From positions 56,425 through 120,424 of the forward strand of contig JALSNW010000019.1 of assembly GCA_026986785.1 (NCBI GenBank): a DNA stretch of 64,000 nucleotides. The letters are read 5' to 3'. Shown here piece after piece: positions 39,650 through 49,144 of the stretch. This DNA is from Deltaproteobacteria bacterium (GTDB taxonomy: Bacteria; Desulfobacterota; Dissulfuribacteria; Dissulfuribacterales; QOAL01). The position numbers and the translations under genes were made by a program. Numbering within the stretch: the stretch's first letter is position 1; every line of letters starts with the position of its first letter. The notes below the pieces were generated by a model. The model did no database searches. It was not told the origin of the DNA and worked only from the letters and a program-made list of their open reading frames with translations.

Positions 39650-40348
39650 ATGCTGAAACAGGACTTGATTCTTAGAAACCCCTTGAGAATACTCGGGAAA
39701 CAGGAAGAAGAGCCTCTCAAAGAAGGGGCTTTTGGAGCAGTCCTGGCCAAGGCCGGGGTGGGGAAGACCGCTTTTTTGGTTCAACTGGCCCTGGATAACC
39801 TTCTCAAAGGTAGGAATGTGCTCCATATAAGCCTGACTCAACCAGTCAGGAAGGTCTGCCTGTGGTATGAAGAGGTTTTTCATAATATTGCCAATGAATA
39901 TAACCTGAAAAACACCTCGGAACTTTGGGAAACCATACTGCCCCACAGGTTCATAATGACGTTCAGGGTGGACGACTTTTCAGTATCCAAGCTGGAGGAA
40001 AGGCTGAATGACCTGACGGAACAAGGTATTTTCTTCCCCCAGCTCGTGATCATTGATGGTCTTCCCTTTGGGACAGGAGTGAGGGAGGCCCTTACAGAGT
40101 TGAAAATTGTCGCCAGGGAGCAAAGATTTCCAGTCTGGTTTGCTGTGAAAGTACAGCCTGAGGATGATATAGAGCACGGAAGCCTCCCGGAGACAGTGGA
40201 AGACGTGTCGGATCTTTTTCAGTTTCTCATAGGTCTCAAGCCTTCTAAGAAGGAGATAAATATAACCGTCATCAAGGGAGATGTGGATGAAAATGCCCCT
40301 CCCATGTTTCTGGACCCTGCTACACTTCTCATAAAAAATCGTGAATGA
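39650..40348 (+). CDS. RecA/KaiC-like P-loop ATPase, function unknown
   Basis: 232 residues with a Walker A-like AKAGVGKTAFLVQLALD near residue 33 and a Walker B-like strand PQLVIIDGLPFG near residue 135, typical of small RecA/KaiC-superfamily domains. No DNA-binding or membrane domain is visible. GAGAAAGG lies nine bases before the ATG at 39650. An open extension upstream lacks a site and is rejected. The stop overlaps the next start (ATGA), so it is coupled to the ABC ATPase gene. It follows fusA by about 100 bases. Confidence 0.65.
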   Translation: MLKQDLILRNPLRILGKQEEEPLKEGAFGAVLAKAGVGKTAFLVQLALDNLLKGRNVLHISLTQPVRKVCLWYEEVFHNIANEYNLKNTSELWETILPHRFIMTFRVDDFSVSKLEERLNDLTEQGIFFPQLVIIDGLPFGTGVREALTELKIVAREQRFPVWFAVKVQPEDDIEHGSLPETVEDVSDLFQFLIGLKPSKKEINITVIKGDVDENAPPMFLDPATLLIKNRE

Positions 40349-41319
40349 TAGACCAGGCCCAGCTACTTGATATCAAGGGCTTAAATGTCCTGATCAAAAA
40401 TAGACCACGCCCCTTGCATCCTGTCAGGGGCGTTTCTTTTTCTGTCAGTCGCTCTGAACGGGTTTGCCTCGTGGGGGAATCAGGTTGCGGTAAGAGTATT
40501 ACTGCATTTAGCATCCTCAGGCTGTTGCCAGATGACAGTTTCGAGATACCCGAAGGCCAGATAGTATTCAAGGGCAGGGATCTTTTGGGGCTTTCTCCAG
40601 GCGAGATGAGGAGGCTGAGGGGCAACAATATAGGTATGGTCTTCCAGGAACCAATGACCGCCTTAAATCCTGTACTCACTGTTGGTTTTCAGATCTCCGA
40701 GCCCATTTTGGTGCATACCAGAAAGGGTGAGTCTGAGATCAAACAGGAGGTGCTGAAACTCATGTCAGGAGTTGGTATCCCAGAGCCTGAGTTGACTTAT
40801 CATCAGTACCCCCACCAGCTCTCTGGAGGGCTGCGCCAGAGGGTGGTGATTGCCATGGCCCTGTCTTGCCGTCCAGACCTGCTGATTGCTGATGAACCTA
40901 CCACAGCCCTGGATGTTACCATACAGGCCCAAATCCTCGACTTGCTATACGAGTTGGCTGCCGAGATGTCTCTGGGGCTTTTGCTTATCACCCACAATCT
41001 CGGGGTCGTGGCTCGCATAGCCCAAAGGGTGCTGGTGATGTACGCAGGCAGGATCGTGGAAGAGGGCTCTGTACATGACCTGTTTGACCGCCCTCTTCAT
41101 CCTTATACCAAGGGCCTTCTCGAATCTGTGCCCTATGGTGAAGTGATAAAACAAAGAAGGCTATCATCAATACCCGGTACGGTCCCTCCCCTGAACAAAA
41201 TCCCATCTGGCTGTGCCTTCAGGGAGCGTTGTGCCATCTCTGAGAGAATCTGCCGGCAACAGCAGCCGGAACTGAGGTCCCTGAATGGCCAGAGGAAGGT
41301 GGCCTGTCATCTGGTCTGA
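40345..41319 (+). CDS. OppD/DppD-like peptide ABC transporter ATPase
   Basis: 324 residues, the normal size for the DppD/OppD group. Seen: Walker [16 protein letters not shown] (~residue 47), Q-loop [13 protein letters not shown], signature [15 protein letters not shown], Walker [16 protein letters not shown]-loop [11 protein letters not shown], and the family's C-terminal Cys motif ([14 protein letters not shown]). It should energise peptide or nickel uptake, but no permease, partner ATPase or binding protein is adjacent. Starts within the stop of the previous gene. Confidence 0.85.
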   Translation: MIDQAQLLDIKGLNVLIKNRPRPLHPVRGVSFSVSRSERVCLVGESGCGKSITAFSILRLLPDDSFEIPEGQIVFKGRDLLGLSPGEMRRLRGNNIGMVFQEPMTALNPVLTVGFQISEPILVHTRKGESEIKQEVLKLMSGVGIPEPELTYHQYPHQLSGGLRQRVVIAMALSCRPDLLIADEPTTALDVTIQAQILDLLYELAAEMSLGLLLITHNLGVVARIAQRVLVMYAGRIVEEGSVHDLFDRPLHPYTKGLLESVPYGEVIKQRRLSSIPGTVPPLNKIPSGCAFRERCAISERICRQQQPELRSLNGQRKVACHLV

Positions 41320-41688
41320 TCCATGAACATGGTGGGGACTGATTTATTATTCCATCGTCAGTACAAGTAATTTTCATTTTAAATATTTTCACATAGATTA
41401 TTCCATGTTATATTTGTGCTTGTTTAGTTGCTGTATTTTTTGAAAAATTACACAATTCACAAGCGCGATCTTAGCACGTTACATAGTGATAAATTGAACG
41501 TGTCTCAATGCACGTAATTAGTGAATAAATATTCATTATAGTTGACATATCGCCTTTTTGGTGATATTTTTCACAGTTAAATTAACACCCTACCTCTGTT
41601 ATAATTTGGGGCTTGCTAAGGTCGTGGGATTGTGGTAGTTTTGAACCATCATTCATTTTAGCCCACTGGCTAAGAGAGGAGGCCTGAC
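41320..41688 (+). promoter_or_regulatory. nuo operon control region with two tandem promoters
   Basis: AT-rich, no gene. P1: TTGACA (41542-41547), 17 bases, TATTTT (41565-41570). P2: TTAAAT (41577-41582), 17 bases, and an extended -10 TGTTATAAT (41597-41605). AGAGGAGG (41675-41682) is the nuoA ribosome binding site. Several ACGT/CACG repeats at about 41475-41515 have no assigned function. Confidence 0.65.
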
Positions 41689-42051
41689 ATGATGAGCGGT
41701 TTTGAAACCATCGTCATGTATCTTGGGATGTCATTGCTGGTTGTACTGGCAATGCTGGGAGCATCGGCACTACTTGGTCCATATCGGCCACGGCCTGAGA
41801 AGGCAACCACGTTTGAATGTGGTGTGCCTTTACTGGAGCCCGGACATAAGCGGTATTCCGTAAAGTATTACCTGGTTGCCGTTCTCTTTCTGGTTTTCGA
41901 TCTGGAAACGGTCCTTCTTTATCCCCTTGCTGTCAAATACCGGGAGCTTGCTCATCTCGGTTGGGGGATCTTCTTCGAGGTTTTTGTCTTTGTTTTCATT
42001 TTATTGGTCGGTCTGATTTATGCCATTAAGAAAGGCGCTATAGAATGGTAA
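41689..42051 (+). CDS. nuoA: Complex I subunit A
   Basis: 120 residues with three hydrophobic helices. A membrane subunit near the quinone channel. Seen: YRPRPEKATTFECGVPLLEPG, KYYLVAVLFLVFDLETVLLYP with the conserved acidic pair, both diagnostic of NuoA. First gene of nuoABCDHIJKLMN. Confidence 0.95.
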   Translation: MMSGFETIVMYLGMSLLVVLAMLGASALLGPYRPRPEKATTFECGVPLLEPGHKRYSVKYYLVAVLFLVFDLETVLLYPLAVKYRELAHLGWGIFFEVFVFVFILLVGLIYAIKKGAIEW

Positions 42052-42067
42052 TGGTGGAGACAGGAGT

Positions 42068-42583
42068 ATGAATTTTCAGGCTATTCAGGGAGAGGGCTGG
42101 CTGCTTACCAAGGCCGAACAACTGATCAATTGGGGCAGGAGTAGATCGCCTTGGCCATTTCCGTATGGTACTGCTTGTTGTGGTATCGAACTCATGTGTG
42201 CTCTGGCCTCGGGATACGACATGGCCAGGTTTGGCGCAGAGCGTGTTGCGTTTACCCCCAGGCAGTGTGACGTACTCATAGAGGCTGGCACTATTACGAA
42301 GAAAATGGTGCCAGTGCTAAAGAGGATCTATGCCCAGATGGCAGAGCCAAAATGGGTGATAGCCGTGGGTGCATGTGCCTGTACTGGTGGTGTCTTTAGG
42401 ACCTATTCGACTCAACAGGGGATCGGATCGGTGATCCCGGTTGATATCTATATACCTGGCTGTCCGCCCAGGCCCGAGGGAATTCTCTATGCGCTGCTGA
42501 AATTGATTGACAAGATTGAGGCGGATCATCCTCTTTATAAGCAGCGTCAAAAGGTAGTCGAAGCATTGGAGGCGGGAAAATGA
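42068..42583 (+). CDS. nuoB: Complex I subunit B (cluster N2)
   Basis: 171 residues. It carries the last [4Fe-4S] cluster N2 that reduces quinone. Ligands are seen: the tandem Cys in TACCGIELMC, then GACACTGGVF and YIPGCPPRPEGI. The peripheral arm subunit is complete. Overlaps nuoC by four bases (ATGA). Confidence 0.96.
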   Translation: MNFQAIQGEGWLLTKAEQLINWGRSRSPWPFPYGTACCGIELMCALASGYDMARFGAERVAFTPRQCDVLIEAGTITKKMVPVLKRIYAQMAEPKWVIAVGACACTGGVFRTYSTQQGIGSVIPVDIYIPGCPPRPEGILYALLKLIDKIEADHPLYKQRQKVVEALEAGK

Positions 42584-43134
42584 GCCTCAAAGAGCGTATA
42601 AAAGAATGTCTTGAAGAGGATCTTCTCGAGCTTACAGAGTTCAGAGGTGATCTGTGTGTTGAGGTCCCCAAGAACCGGGTTCTGGAGGTGATGTCCAAGC
42701 TCAAGAAAGAGGCTGGTTTTGATTTCTTGAGTGACGTCTTCGGGGTAGACAATCTGGACCTTTATGCTGCAAAGGCCAAGAAGGCGAAGAAGAAAACGGG
42801 AGAGGAAGAGGAGGAAGAGCCCAAGAAGAAAGAGCCACCTCCTCCAAGATTCGAGGTAATGTATCTACTCCTTTCTCTTTCCACAAATGAAAGGCTCCAG
42901 GTAAAGGTAAGGGTGCCTGAAGATGATATGGATGTGCCGAGTGTTACTGGCATATGGAGGTCTGCAACATGGCCGGAACGTGAGGCATTTGACATGTTCG
43001 GCTTCAGGTTCAAGGGACATCCAAATCTTCGCCGTCTGCTTATGTGGGACGAGTTCGAGGACCATCCGCTTCGCAAGGACTATCCTCTCGAAGGCAAGGG
43101 CGAGGAAAGGCACCTCAATTACGATACTGTTTAA
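42580..43134 (+). CDS. nuoC: Complex I subunit C with Lys/Glu-rich insert
   Basis: 184 residues. Structural peripheral arm subunit. The conserved core is seen (FDFLSDVFGVDNLD, SVTGIWRSATWPEREAFDMFGF, HPNLRRLLMWDEFEDHPLRKDYP). Between the two halves, at about residues 63-88, is a low-complexity stretch of Lys and then Glu, Lys and Pro (e.g. KKAKKKTGEEEEEEPKKK). It is not part of the standard fold and probably forms an exposed loop. nuoC and nuoD are separate genes here. Confidence 0.93.
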   Translation: MSLKERIKECLEEDLLELTEFRGDLCVEVPKNRVLEVMSKLKKEAGFDFLSDVFGVDNLDLYAAKAKKAKKKTGEEEEEEPKKKEPPPPRFEVMYLLLSLSTNERLQVKVRVPEDDMDVPSVTGIWRSATWPEREAFDMFGFRFKGHPNLRRLLMWDEFEDHPLRKDYPLEGKGEERHLNYDTV

Positions 43135-43224
43135 CCTGCACAGGTATGCTGCATCAATGGTGTCAGCTCGATAGTGGCTCATGGCACATGGTGCTTGGTA
43201 TTGTGACTACATGGGAGGAAAAGA

Positions 43225-44376
43225 GTGGCAAGGGAAATCGAAACCGTATGTATCACCACTGGTCCGGCTGAGGTAGGGGATTACGTCACCTTAAATATTG
43301 GTCCAATACATCCGGCAATGCATGGCACTCTAAGGGTGATCACCAAGACGGATGGTGAAACCATAATAAGTGCCGAACCTGAGATTGGCTATCTCCATAG
43401 GGGTGTTGAAAAGCTTGGTGAAAATCTCACATACAAGCAGTTTCTCCCATTGACAGACCGACTCAATTATTGCTCTGCTATATGTAATAATGTGGCCTAT
43501 GAGTTGGCTGTGGAAAAGGCGCTCGGCATAGAGGTCCCTGAAAAGGCCCAGTTGATACGCACCATCATGATGGAGCTGGCCCGTATTGCTGATCATGAGG
43601 TCTTGGTAGGTATCCTTGGGGTTGACCTGGGGGCGCTCACCCCATTTTTTTACCTCATCATTCAGCGTGAAGAGATATATGAGATATTTGAATGGCATCA
43701 TGGTGCACGCCTGACAAATTCCATGGGCACCATAGGTGGCGTCGAGGCAGACCTTCCTGATAGGTTTCATCAGAAATGGCCGAAGATGAGGGATACCATC
43801 AGAAAGGCCAATGATGAAACCGATAGACTCTTGACTCACAATCGAATATGGATGGATCGTACCATAGGGGTGAATGCCTTTTGTGCAGATGACGCCTTGA
43901 ACTGGGGATTTACTGGGCCAATGCTCAGGGCATGCGGTGTCAAGCGGGATCTCAGGAAGGACGAGCCTTATCTCATGTACGACCAGTTCGATTTTGAGGT
44001 GCCAACGGGCAAGCACGGGGACGTATTCGACAGATACATGATACGTATGCTTGAGATGGAAGAATCCATCAAGATTATCGATCAGGCATACGCCATGTAT
44101 CAGAAATTGCCAGAGGATGCGCCTCTCATGAAAAAGGTGCCCAAGATAATAAAGCCTCCAGAAGGACAGATCTATCACGCCATAGAATCTCCCAACGGTG
44201 AGCTGGGATTCTTCATCAAGAGTGATGGAACAGACAAGCCTTATAGAATTAAGATAAGGCCGCCGTGTTATATGGTGTATCAGGCCTTTGGAGAGCTGGT
44301 TCAGGGCGAGATGATTTCGGATCTCATAGCCTGTCTAAGTAGTATCAATGTTATCGCCGGTGAGCTCGACAGGTAA
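43225..44376 (+). CDS. nuoD: Complex I subunit D (49 kDa)
   Basis: 383 residues. With NuoB it forms the quinone-reduction site. Seen: NIGPIHPAMHGTLRV with the quinone-facing His, PEIGYLHRGVEKL, TDRLNYCSAICNN with the conserved Tyr, ARIADHEVLVGI and LRACGVKRDLRK. The start is GTG with GGGAGG upstream; about 90 bases separate it from nuoC. Confidence 0.95.
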   Translation: MAREIETVCITTGPAEVGDYVTLNIGPIHPAMHGTLRVITKTDGETIISAEPEIGYLHRGVEKLGENLTYKQFLPLTDRLNYCSAICNNVAYELAVEKALGIEVPEKAQLIRTIMMELARIADHEVLVGILGVDLGALTPFFYLIIQREEIYEIFEWHHGARLTNSMGTIGGVEADLPDRFHQKWPKMRDTIRKANDETDRLLTHNRIWMDRTIGVNAFCADDALNWGFTGPMLRACGVKRDLRKDEPYLMYDQFDFEVPTGKHGDVFDRYMIRMLEMEESIKIIDQAYAMYQKLPEDAPLMKKVPKIIKPPEGQIYHAIESPNGELGFFIKSDGTDKPYRIKIRPPCYMVYQAFGELVQGEMISDLIACLSSINVIAGELDR

Positions 44377-44390
44377 GGGGGGCTATATCC

Positions 44391-45431
44391 ATGGTAGATT
44401 GGCAGATTGATTTAATAAAAGTCATTTTTATCTGGGTTTGGGCACTGCTAATAGCAGTCGTCATGACCTGGGTTGAGCGTAGGGCATCGGCCATGATGCA
44501 GGACAGGCTTGGACCTAACAGAGCAGGTCCATTCGGTCTGCTGCAACCATTGGCAGATGGTATAAAACTCTTTACCAAGGAAGACATAATTCCAGAGAAG
44601 GCCAGGAAGATCTTGTTCGTCTTGGGGCCCCCACTATTTGCTCTTCCTGCATTCTCAGCCTATGCAGTCGTACCGTTTGGAGACAAGATAGTCCTGGGCG
44701 GAAAGGAGATAATCCTGCAGGTGTCAGACGTGAACATAGGGTTTCTCTATGTGTTGGCCCTGGGGGCAATAGGTGTGTACGGTATGGTCATCGGTGGCTG
44801 GGCCTCCAATAGTAAGTATTCGATCCTCGGTGGATTGAGGGCCACGGCGCAGCTGATATCCTATGAGGTGCCTATGGGGCTTGCCCTCCTGACCATCGTA
44901 CTCTTGTATGGGACATTTAGCCTGAGGGAGATGGTCCTGTTGCAACAAGGTACATTCCTGGGCTTTCTGCCCAATTGGGGCATTTTCAAGCAACCCCTTG
45001 GTTTTATAATCTTTTTAGTTGCAGCGTATGCAGAAGCAAATAGGGTCCCCTTTGATTTGCCAGAATGTGAGAGCGAGCTGGTAACTGGGTACCATACAGA
45101 ATATGGTTCCATGAGACTTGGACTCTACCTATTCGGCGAGTACGTCAATCTTGGTACCTTGGCAGCCATAACGGTTTGTCTGTTCTTTGGCGGCTGGAGT
45201 CTGCCTTATGTTGACATGAGTAAATTTCTTGGACCGGTTTCCTACGGGATAGCATCTTTTATGGTCTTCTTCCTTAAGCAGGCATTCTTTCTCTTTCTGT
45301 TCGTATGGGTAAGGTGGACGGTTCCACGCTTTAGGTATGATCAGCTTATGGGCTTGGGGTGGAAGGCGCTTATCCCTCTCGGTTTGGTAAATCTCTTTGT
45401 AACAGCACTGCTGGTACAGTTAACAATTTAG
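44391..45431 (+). CDS. nuoH: Complex I subunit H
   Basis: 346 residues, eight hydrophobic helices. It lines the quinone channel. Seen: VERRASAMMQDRLGPNRAGP, LQPLADGIKLFTKED, AEANRVPFDLPECESELV and GYHTEYGSMRLG. It directly follows nuoD because nuoE, nuoF and nuoG are absent. Confidence 0.95.
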   Translation: MVDWQIDLIKVIFIWVWALLIAVVMTWVERRASAMMQDRLGPNRAGPFGLLQPLADGIKLFTKEDIIPEKARKILFVLGPPLFALPAFSAYAVVPFGDKIVLGGKEIILQVSDVNIGFLYVLALGAIGVYGMVIGGWASNSKYSILGGLRATAQLISYEVPMGLALLTIVLLYGTFSLREMVLLQQGTFLGFLPNWGIFKQPLGFIIFLVAAYAEANRVPFDLPECESELVTGYHTEYGSMRLGLYLFGEYVNLGTLAAITVCLFFGGWSLPYVDMSKFLGPVSYGIASFMVFFLKQAFFLFLFVWVRWTVPRFRYDQLMGLGWKALIPLGLVNLFVTALLVQLTI

Positions 45432-45446
45432 TCGGAGCGGAATAAC

Positions 45447-46136
45447 ATGCCCAGACGACCTGTTGTAAAAAAAGAATATACATTGGGGGAAAGAGTCTAC
45501 CTTGTCGAGATTACCAAGGGGCTCGGTCTGACCTGGAAGCATTTTGTATTCAATATTAAGGCATCCTTTAGAAAGGGGCCTCATACCGTGCCTACCTGCT
45601 GGCAGTATCCAGAGGATAGGCGGGAAATAGCACCTATCTTTCGCGGGGCTCACATGCTCATGTTGAACGACAAAGGGCAAGAGCTTTGTGTGGGATGCGG
45701 TATGTGTGCCAGGGCCTGCCCTGCCAAATGTATCACTGTAAAGCGGGGAAAGAGGGCTGAGGGAGAGGAAGACAAATACGCAGGTAAGACCTATTGTGCC
45801 TCCTTTGAGATAGATATGCTCAGGTGCATTTTTTGCGGAAATTGTGAAAATGCTTGTCCCAAGGGGGCCCTTGTCCTTGGTCCTGGCTACGAGTTGGCTG
45901 AATACGACATGGAGTCCTGCATATACAACAAGGACAAGCTCTTGGCCAACTACCATGAAGCCAAGGCTGAAGGTAAGCTAAAACCACCAAAGAAACCCGT
46001 GCCTGTGGAGGCCCCGCCAGCACCTCCCAAAAAGGCAGCTGCCAAAAAAGCGGCAGGAGAAAAGGGTAAGGCTGCGCCAAAGAAAGAGGCCAAACAGGCC
46101 AAGAAAGATGAAAAAGGGAAGAAACCGGCAAAATAG
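45447..46136 (+). CDS. nuoI: Complex I subunit I with Lys/Ala-rich tail
   Basis: 229 residues, longer than the usual ~150-180. Residues ~75-150 carry the two [4Fe-4S] motifs of N6a/N6b: CVGCGMCARACPAKC and CIFCGNCENACPKGA. After residue ~180 comes a tail of about 50 residues made almost only of Lys, Ala, Pro, Glu and Gly (e.g. KKAAAKKAAGEKGKAAPKK), like histone H1-type tails. The tail would project from the peripheral arm. It may dock an acidic donor such as ferredoxin or have another binding role (inference). Confidence 0.93.
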   Translation: MPRRPVVKKEYTLGERVYLVEITKGLGLTWKHFVFNIKASFRKGPHTVPTCWQYPEDRREIAPIFRGAHMLMLNDKGQELCVGCGMCARACPAKCITVKRGKRAEGEEDKYAGKTYCASFEIDMLRCIFCGNCENACPKGALVLGPGYELAEYDMESCIYNKDKLLANYHEAKAEGKLKPPKKPVPVEAPPAPPKKAAAKKAAGEKGKAAPKKEAKQAKKDEKGKKPAK

Positions 46137-46203
46137 GCCGGAGGGGAGAGGACAGGCCTAATAGGTCGTTGTCATAAATATCAGGAGAAAAGCAGGTGAT
46201 ATA

Positions 46204-46701
46204 ATGGACCTTTATTTCATTGTATTTGCGATTATGGCCGTGGGAGCAGGGCTATTTACCATCACGGCAAAGGACGCCCTGCCAAGTGCTCTTGGGCTTC
46301 TAACTGTATTTATTGCACTGTCAGCACTGTATCTGCATCTCCATGCACCTCTAATAGCTATCTTTCAGGTGTCAATATATGCAGGGGCGATTCTGGTTCT
46401 CGTTGTGTTTGTTATCATGCTGCTTATTACTCCAGATGAGGAACTGGAAACATCACAAAAGAACATGTCTTATCGCATTCTTGGGGCATTTCTTGGGGCC
46501 TATTTGATAGCCCTTTTGGCCATCGGTACCAAGGGTGTCAAAGATCTAATTCATCAACAGACCCTACCTGATGGTTTTGGTCATCCAGGAATGATAGGTT
46601 CTCTGTTCTTTAAAGAATATTTGTTGCATTTTGAAGTGGCCTCGGTACTTCTCCTTGTGGCCCTGGTAGCAGCTATTTATCTGGCAAAGAAGAACATTTG
46701 A
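46204..46701 (+). CDS. nuoJ: Complex I subunit J
   Basis: 165 residues, five hydrophobic helices. Conserved FQVSIYAGAILVLVVFVIML is seen as the diagnostic segment (residues ~55-74). Membrane subunit of the proton-translocation arm. AGGTG lies upstream of the ATG. Confidence 0.93.
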   Translation: MDLYFIVFAIMAVGAGLFTITAKDALPSALGLLTVFIALSALYLHLHAPLIAIFQVSIYAGAILVLVVFVIMLLITPDEELETSQKNMSYRILGAFLGAYLIALLAIGTKGVKDLIHQQTLPDGFGHPGMIGSLFFKEYLLHFEVASVLLLVALVAAIYLAKKNI

Positions 46702-46714
46702 GGGGATTGAGATA

Positions 46715-47017
46715 ATGGCCGGTGTTAACGAATATATAGTCTTGTCATGTATACTTTTCGGCCTGGGAACCATTGGGTTTCTCACTCGTCGGAATGCATT
46801 GATCCTGTTCATGTCCGTGGAACTAATGCTTAATTCCATAAATCTCATGTTGGTATCCTTCTCGGCAACCAGGGCGGATATGGGCGGACAGGTGATGGTA
46901 CTTTTCATTTTTGCTGTGGCTGCTGCTGAAGTGGCTGTAGGGCTCGCTATTTTGATCTGTCTTTTCAAGCATGTGCGCTCTGTTGATATCAATAAATTTA
47001 ACGTGCTCAAATGGTGA
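46715..47017 (+). CDS. nuoK: Complex I subunit K
   Basis: 100 residues, three helices. Seen: ILFGLGTIGFLTRRNAL, MSVELMLNSINLMLV with the conserved Glu, and FAVAAAEVAVGLAILI with the second Glu, as in all NuoK/MnhC proteins. Confidence 0.95.
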   Translation: MAGVNEYIVLSCILFGLGTIGFLTRRNALILFMSVELMLNSINLMLVSFSATRADMGGQVMVLFIFAVAAAEVAVGLAILICLFKHVRSVDINKFNVLKW

Positions 47018-47072
47018 GTGATAATCGAGGAATTAGGTCAGGAGATATAAAGGAGAGTAAAAGGGAATCGTC

Positions 47073-49052
47073 ATGGAGAAATACATATTTTTAATACCAC
47101 TGTTCCCCTTGTTAGGTTTTCTGATTAATGGCCTTTTTGGGAAAAGATTTGGCAAGGGGCTGATCTCCTTCATAGCCTGCACAACTATTGGCTTCTCTTT
47201 TCTGGTGGCCCTTTTCATCTGGAAGGATCTACTCAGCATGGAGCCAGAGCACAGGATATTGACACAGACCCTGTGGCAATGGATGGCTGTTGGAAGTTTC
47301 AAGGTGAACCTGGCCTTCATGATCGATCCATTGTCAATGATAATGTGTCTGATTGTTACAGGTATTAGCTTCTTGATACATATCTATAGCACTGGATACA
47401 TGTGGGATGACGAATCATATTGGCGCTACATGGCCTACCTAAATATGTTCGTCTTTTTCATGTGTATGCTTATTCTTGGGGCAAATTACGTCGTGATGTT
47501 CGTGGGTTGGGAAGGTGTTGGACTTGCATCCTATCTTTTGATAGGCTTTTGGTATCAGGGATACGACAATGCCATTGCAGGTAAAAAGGCCTTTGTAGTC
47601 AACAGGATAGGAGACTTTGGCTTTGTATTGGGCATGTTCTTGATGTTTTGGACCTTTGGTTCACTTTCATATCTAGATGTCTTCCCCAAGGCGGTCGAGA
47701 TGTACGAACATGGTGCCTTGGCCATGAATGCCCCAGTGATGATAGCCATATGTGTACTGCTATTCGTTGGAGCAACGGGTAAGTCGGCCCAGATTCCATT
47801 ATATGTGTGGTTACCGGATGCCATGGCAGGCCCCACGCCGGTGTCCGCCCTGATCCATGCTGCTACCATGGTTACAGCGGGTGTGTATATGGTGGCAAGG
47901 ACCAATGTACTTTATACCCTGGCACCAACCGCACTTTTGGTTGTTTCTCTCATTGCTGCTGCTACAGCCCTTTTTGCTGCTACCATGGGTATATTACAAA
48001 ACGATATAAAGAAGGTTCTCGCATATTCCACCGTGAGCCAGCTTGGATACATGTTCATTGGTGTTGGGGTTACAGCCTATTGGGCAGGTATATTCCATCT
48101 CATGACCCATGCATTCTTCAAGGCCTGTCTCTTTCTCTGTTCAGGATCGGTCATACATGCCATGAGTGGAGATCAGGATATGAGACATATGGGTGGACTG
48201 GCCAAAAAGATGCCTATTACATACATAACCATGCTTTTTGCCACCATCGCCATATCAGGGCTTCCACCGTTTGCAGGTTTCTTCAGCAAGGACGAGATCC
48301 TTGGTAAGGCCTTTGCCTTTCCTTATTTCCCAATAGCAGGAAAGTTCATCTGGTTTCTCGGTACTGTTGGTGCGGGTGTCACTGCCTTTTACATGTTTCG
48401 GCTCATATTCATGACCTTCCATGGCGAGTTCAGGGGGACAGAGGAACAGGCCCACCACGTACACGAATCTCCCCTGAGGATGACGATACCACTTATGATT
48501 TTGGCCACATTCTCGCTCATAGGCGGATGGTTTGGTATCCCTGAACTCATTGGTGAAAAACTTGGTGGTGCGCCAAACTTGCTTGAGCATTTTCTTGAGC
48601 CAGTATTTGAACATTCCAATCACATCGTCGCCAGTGTCGCCCATCCACACCATGTGGCAGAGCCGCTCGAATGGAGCCTTATGACCATGTCTGTGGTGGT
48701 GGCCATCATAGGTATCTGTCTCGCTTACTACATATACATGGTCAGGGGAAAGGACCTGCCAGAGAAGCTGGCCAAGGAGTACGCACCTCATTACCAACTC
48801 ATATACAACAAATACTATGTGGATGAGATATATGAACTGATGATAGTATGGCCCATCTATTACTTTTCCGTATTGCTGTGGAAGGTAGTAGACGCCTTTA
48901 TGATAGATGGAATAGGGGTGAACGGACCCGGTTGGCTCGTAAAGCGGGTCTCGGCTGGATCCAGGCTGATACAAAATGGCTATGTTCAGACCTATGGAGC
49001 CTTTATGTTGATAGGTCTTGTTAGCATGATCTGCTTTTATCTGTATCGGTAA
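47073..49052 (+). CDS. nuoL: Complex I subunit L
   Basis: 659 residues, antiporter-like with a long C-terminal helical arm. Seen: GWEGVGLASYLLIGFWY with the conserved Glu, TGKSAQIPLYVWLPDAMAGP with the channel Lys, STVSQLGYM, and LPPFAGFFSKDEI. Largest subunit of the proton-pumping arm. Confidence 0.95.
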   Translation: MEKYIFLIPLFPLLGFLINGLFGKRFGKGLISFIACTTIGFSFLVALFIWKDLLSMEPEHRILTQTLWQWMAVGSFKVNLAFMIDPLSMIMCLIVTGISFLIHIYSTGYMWDDESYWRYMAYLNMFVFFMCMLILGANYVVMFVGWEGVGLASYLLIGFWYQGYDNAIAGKKAFVVNRIGDFGFVLGMFLMFWTFGSLSYLDVFPKAVEMYEHGALAMNAPVMIAICVLLFVGATGKSAQIPLYVWLPDAMAGPTPVSALIHAATMVTAGVYMVARTNVLYTLAPTALLVVSLIAAATALFAATMGILQNDIKKVLAYSTVSQLGYMFIGVGVTAYWAGIFHLMTHAFFKACLFLCSGSVIHAMSGDQDMRHMGGLAKKMPITYITMLFATIAISGLPPFAGFFSKDEILGKAFAFPYFPIAGKFIWFLGTVGAGVTAFYMFRLIFMTFHGEFRGTEEQAHHVHESPLRMTIPLMILATFSLIGGWFGIPELIGEKLGGAPNLLEHFLEPVFEHSNHIVASVAHPHHVAEPLEWSLMTMSVVVAIIGICLAYYIYMVRGKDLPEKLAKEYAPHYQLIYNKYYVDEIYELMIVWPIYYFSVLLWKVVDAFMIDGIGVNGPGWLVKRVSAGSRLIQNGYVQTYGAFMLIGLVSMICFYLYR

Positions 49053-49144
49053 GAGAATCGATATATGTCTATTGACCTGGAAGGCAATGGCAGCAGTTTC
49101 CTTGGGCAAGTTATCTTGAATAATAAGAGGAGATAGGGGATTCC

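Noticed and set aside
41600..41610. ATAATTTGGG upstream of nuoA resembles the MITE terminal repeat
   Set aside because: No inverted partner or target duplication was found nearby, and the sequence is explained as an extended -10 box.
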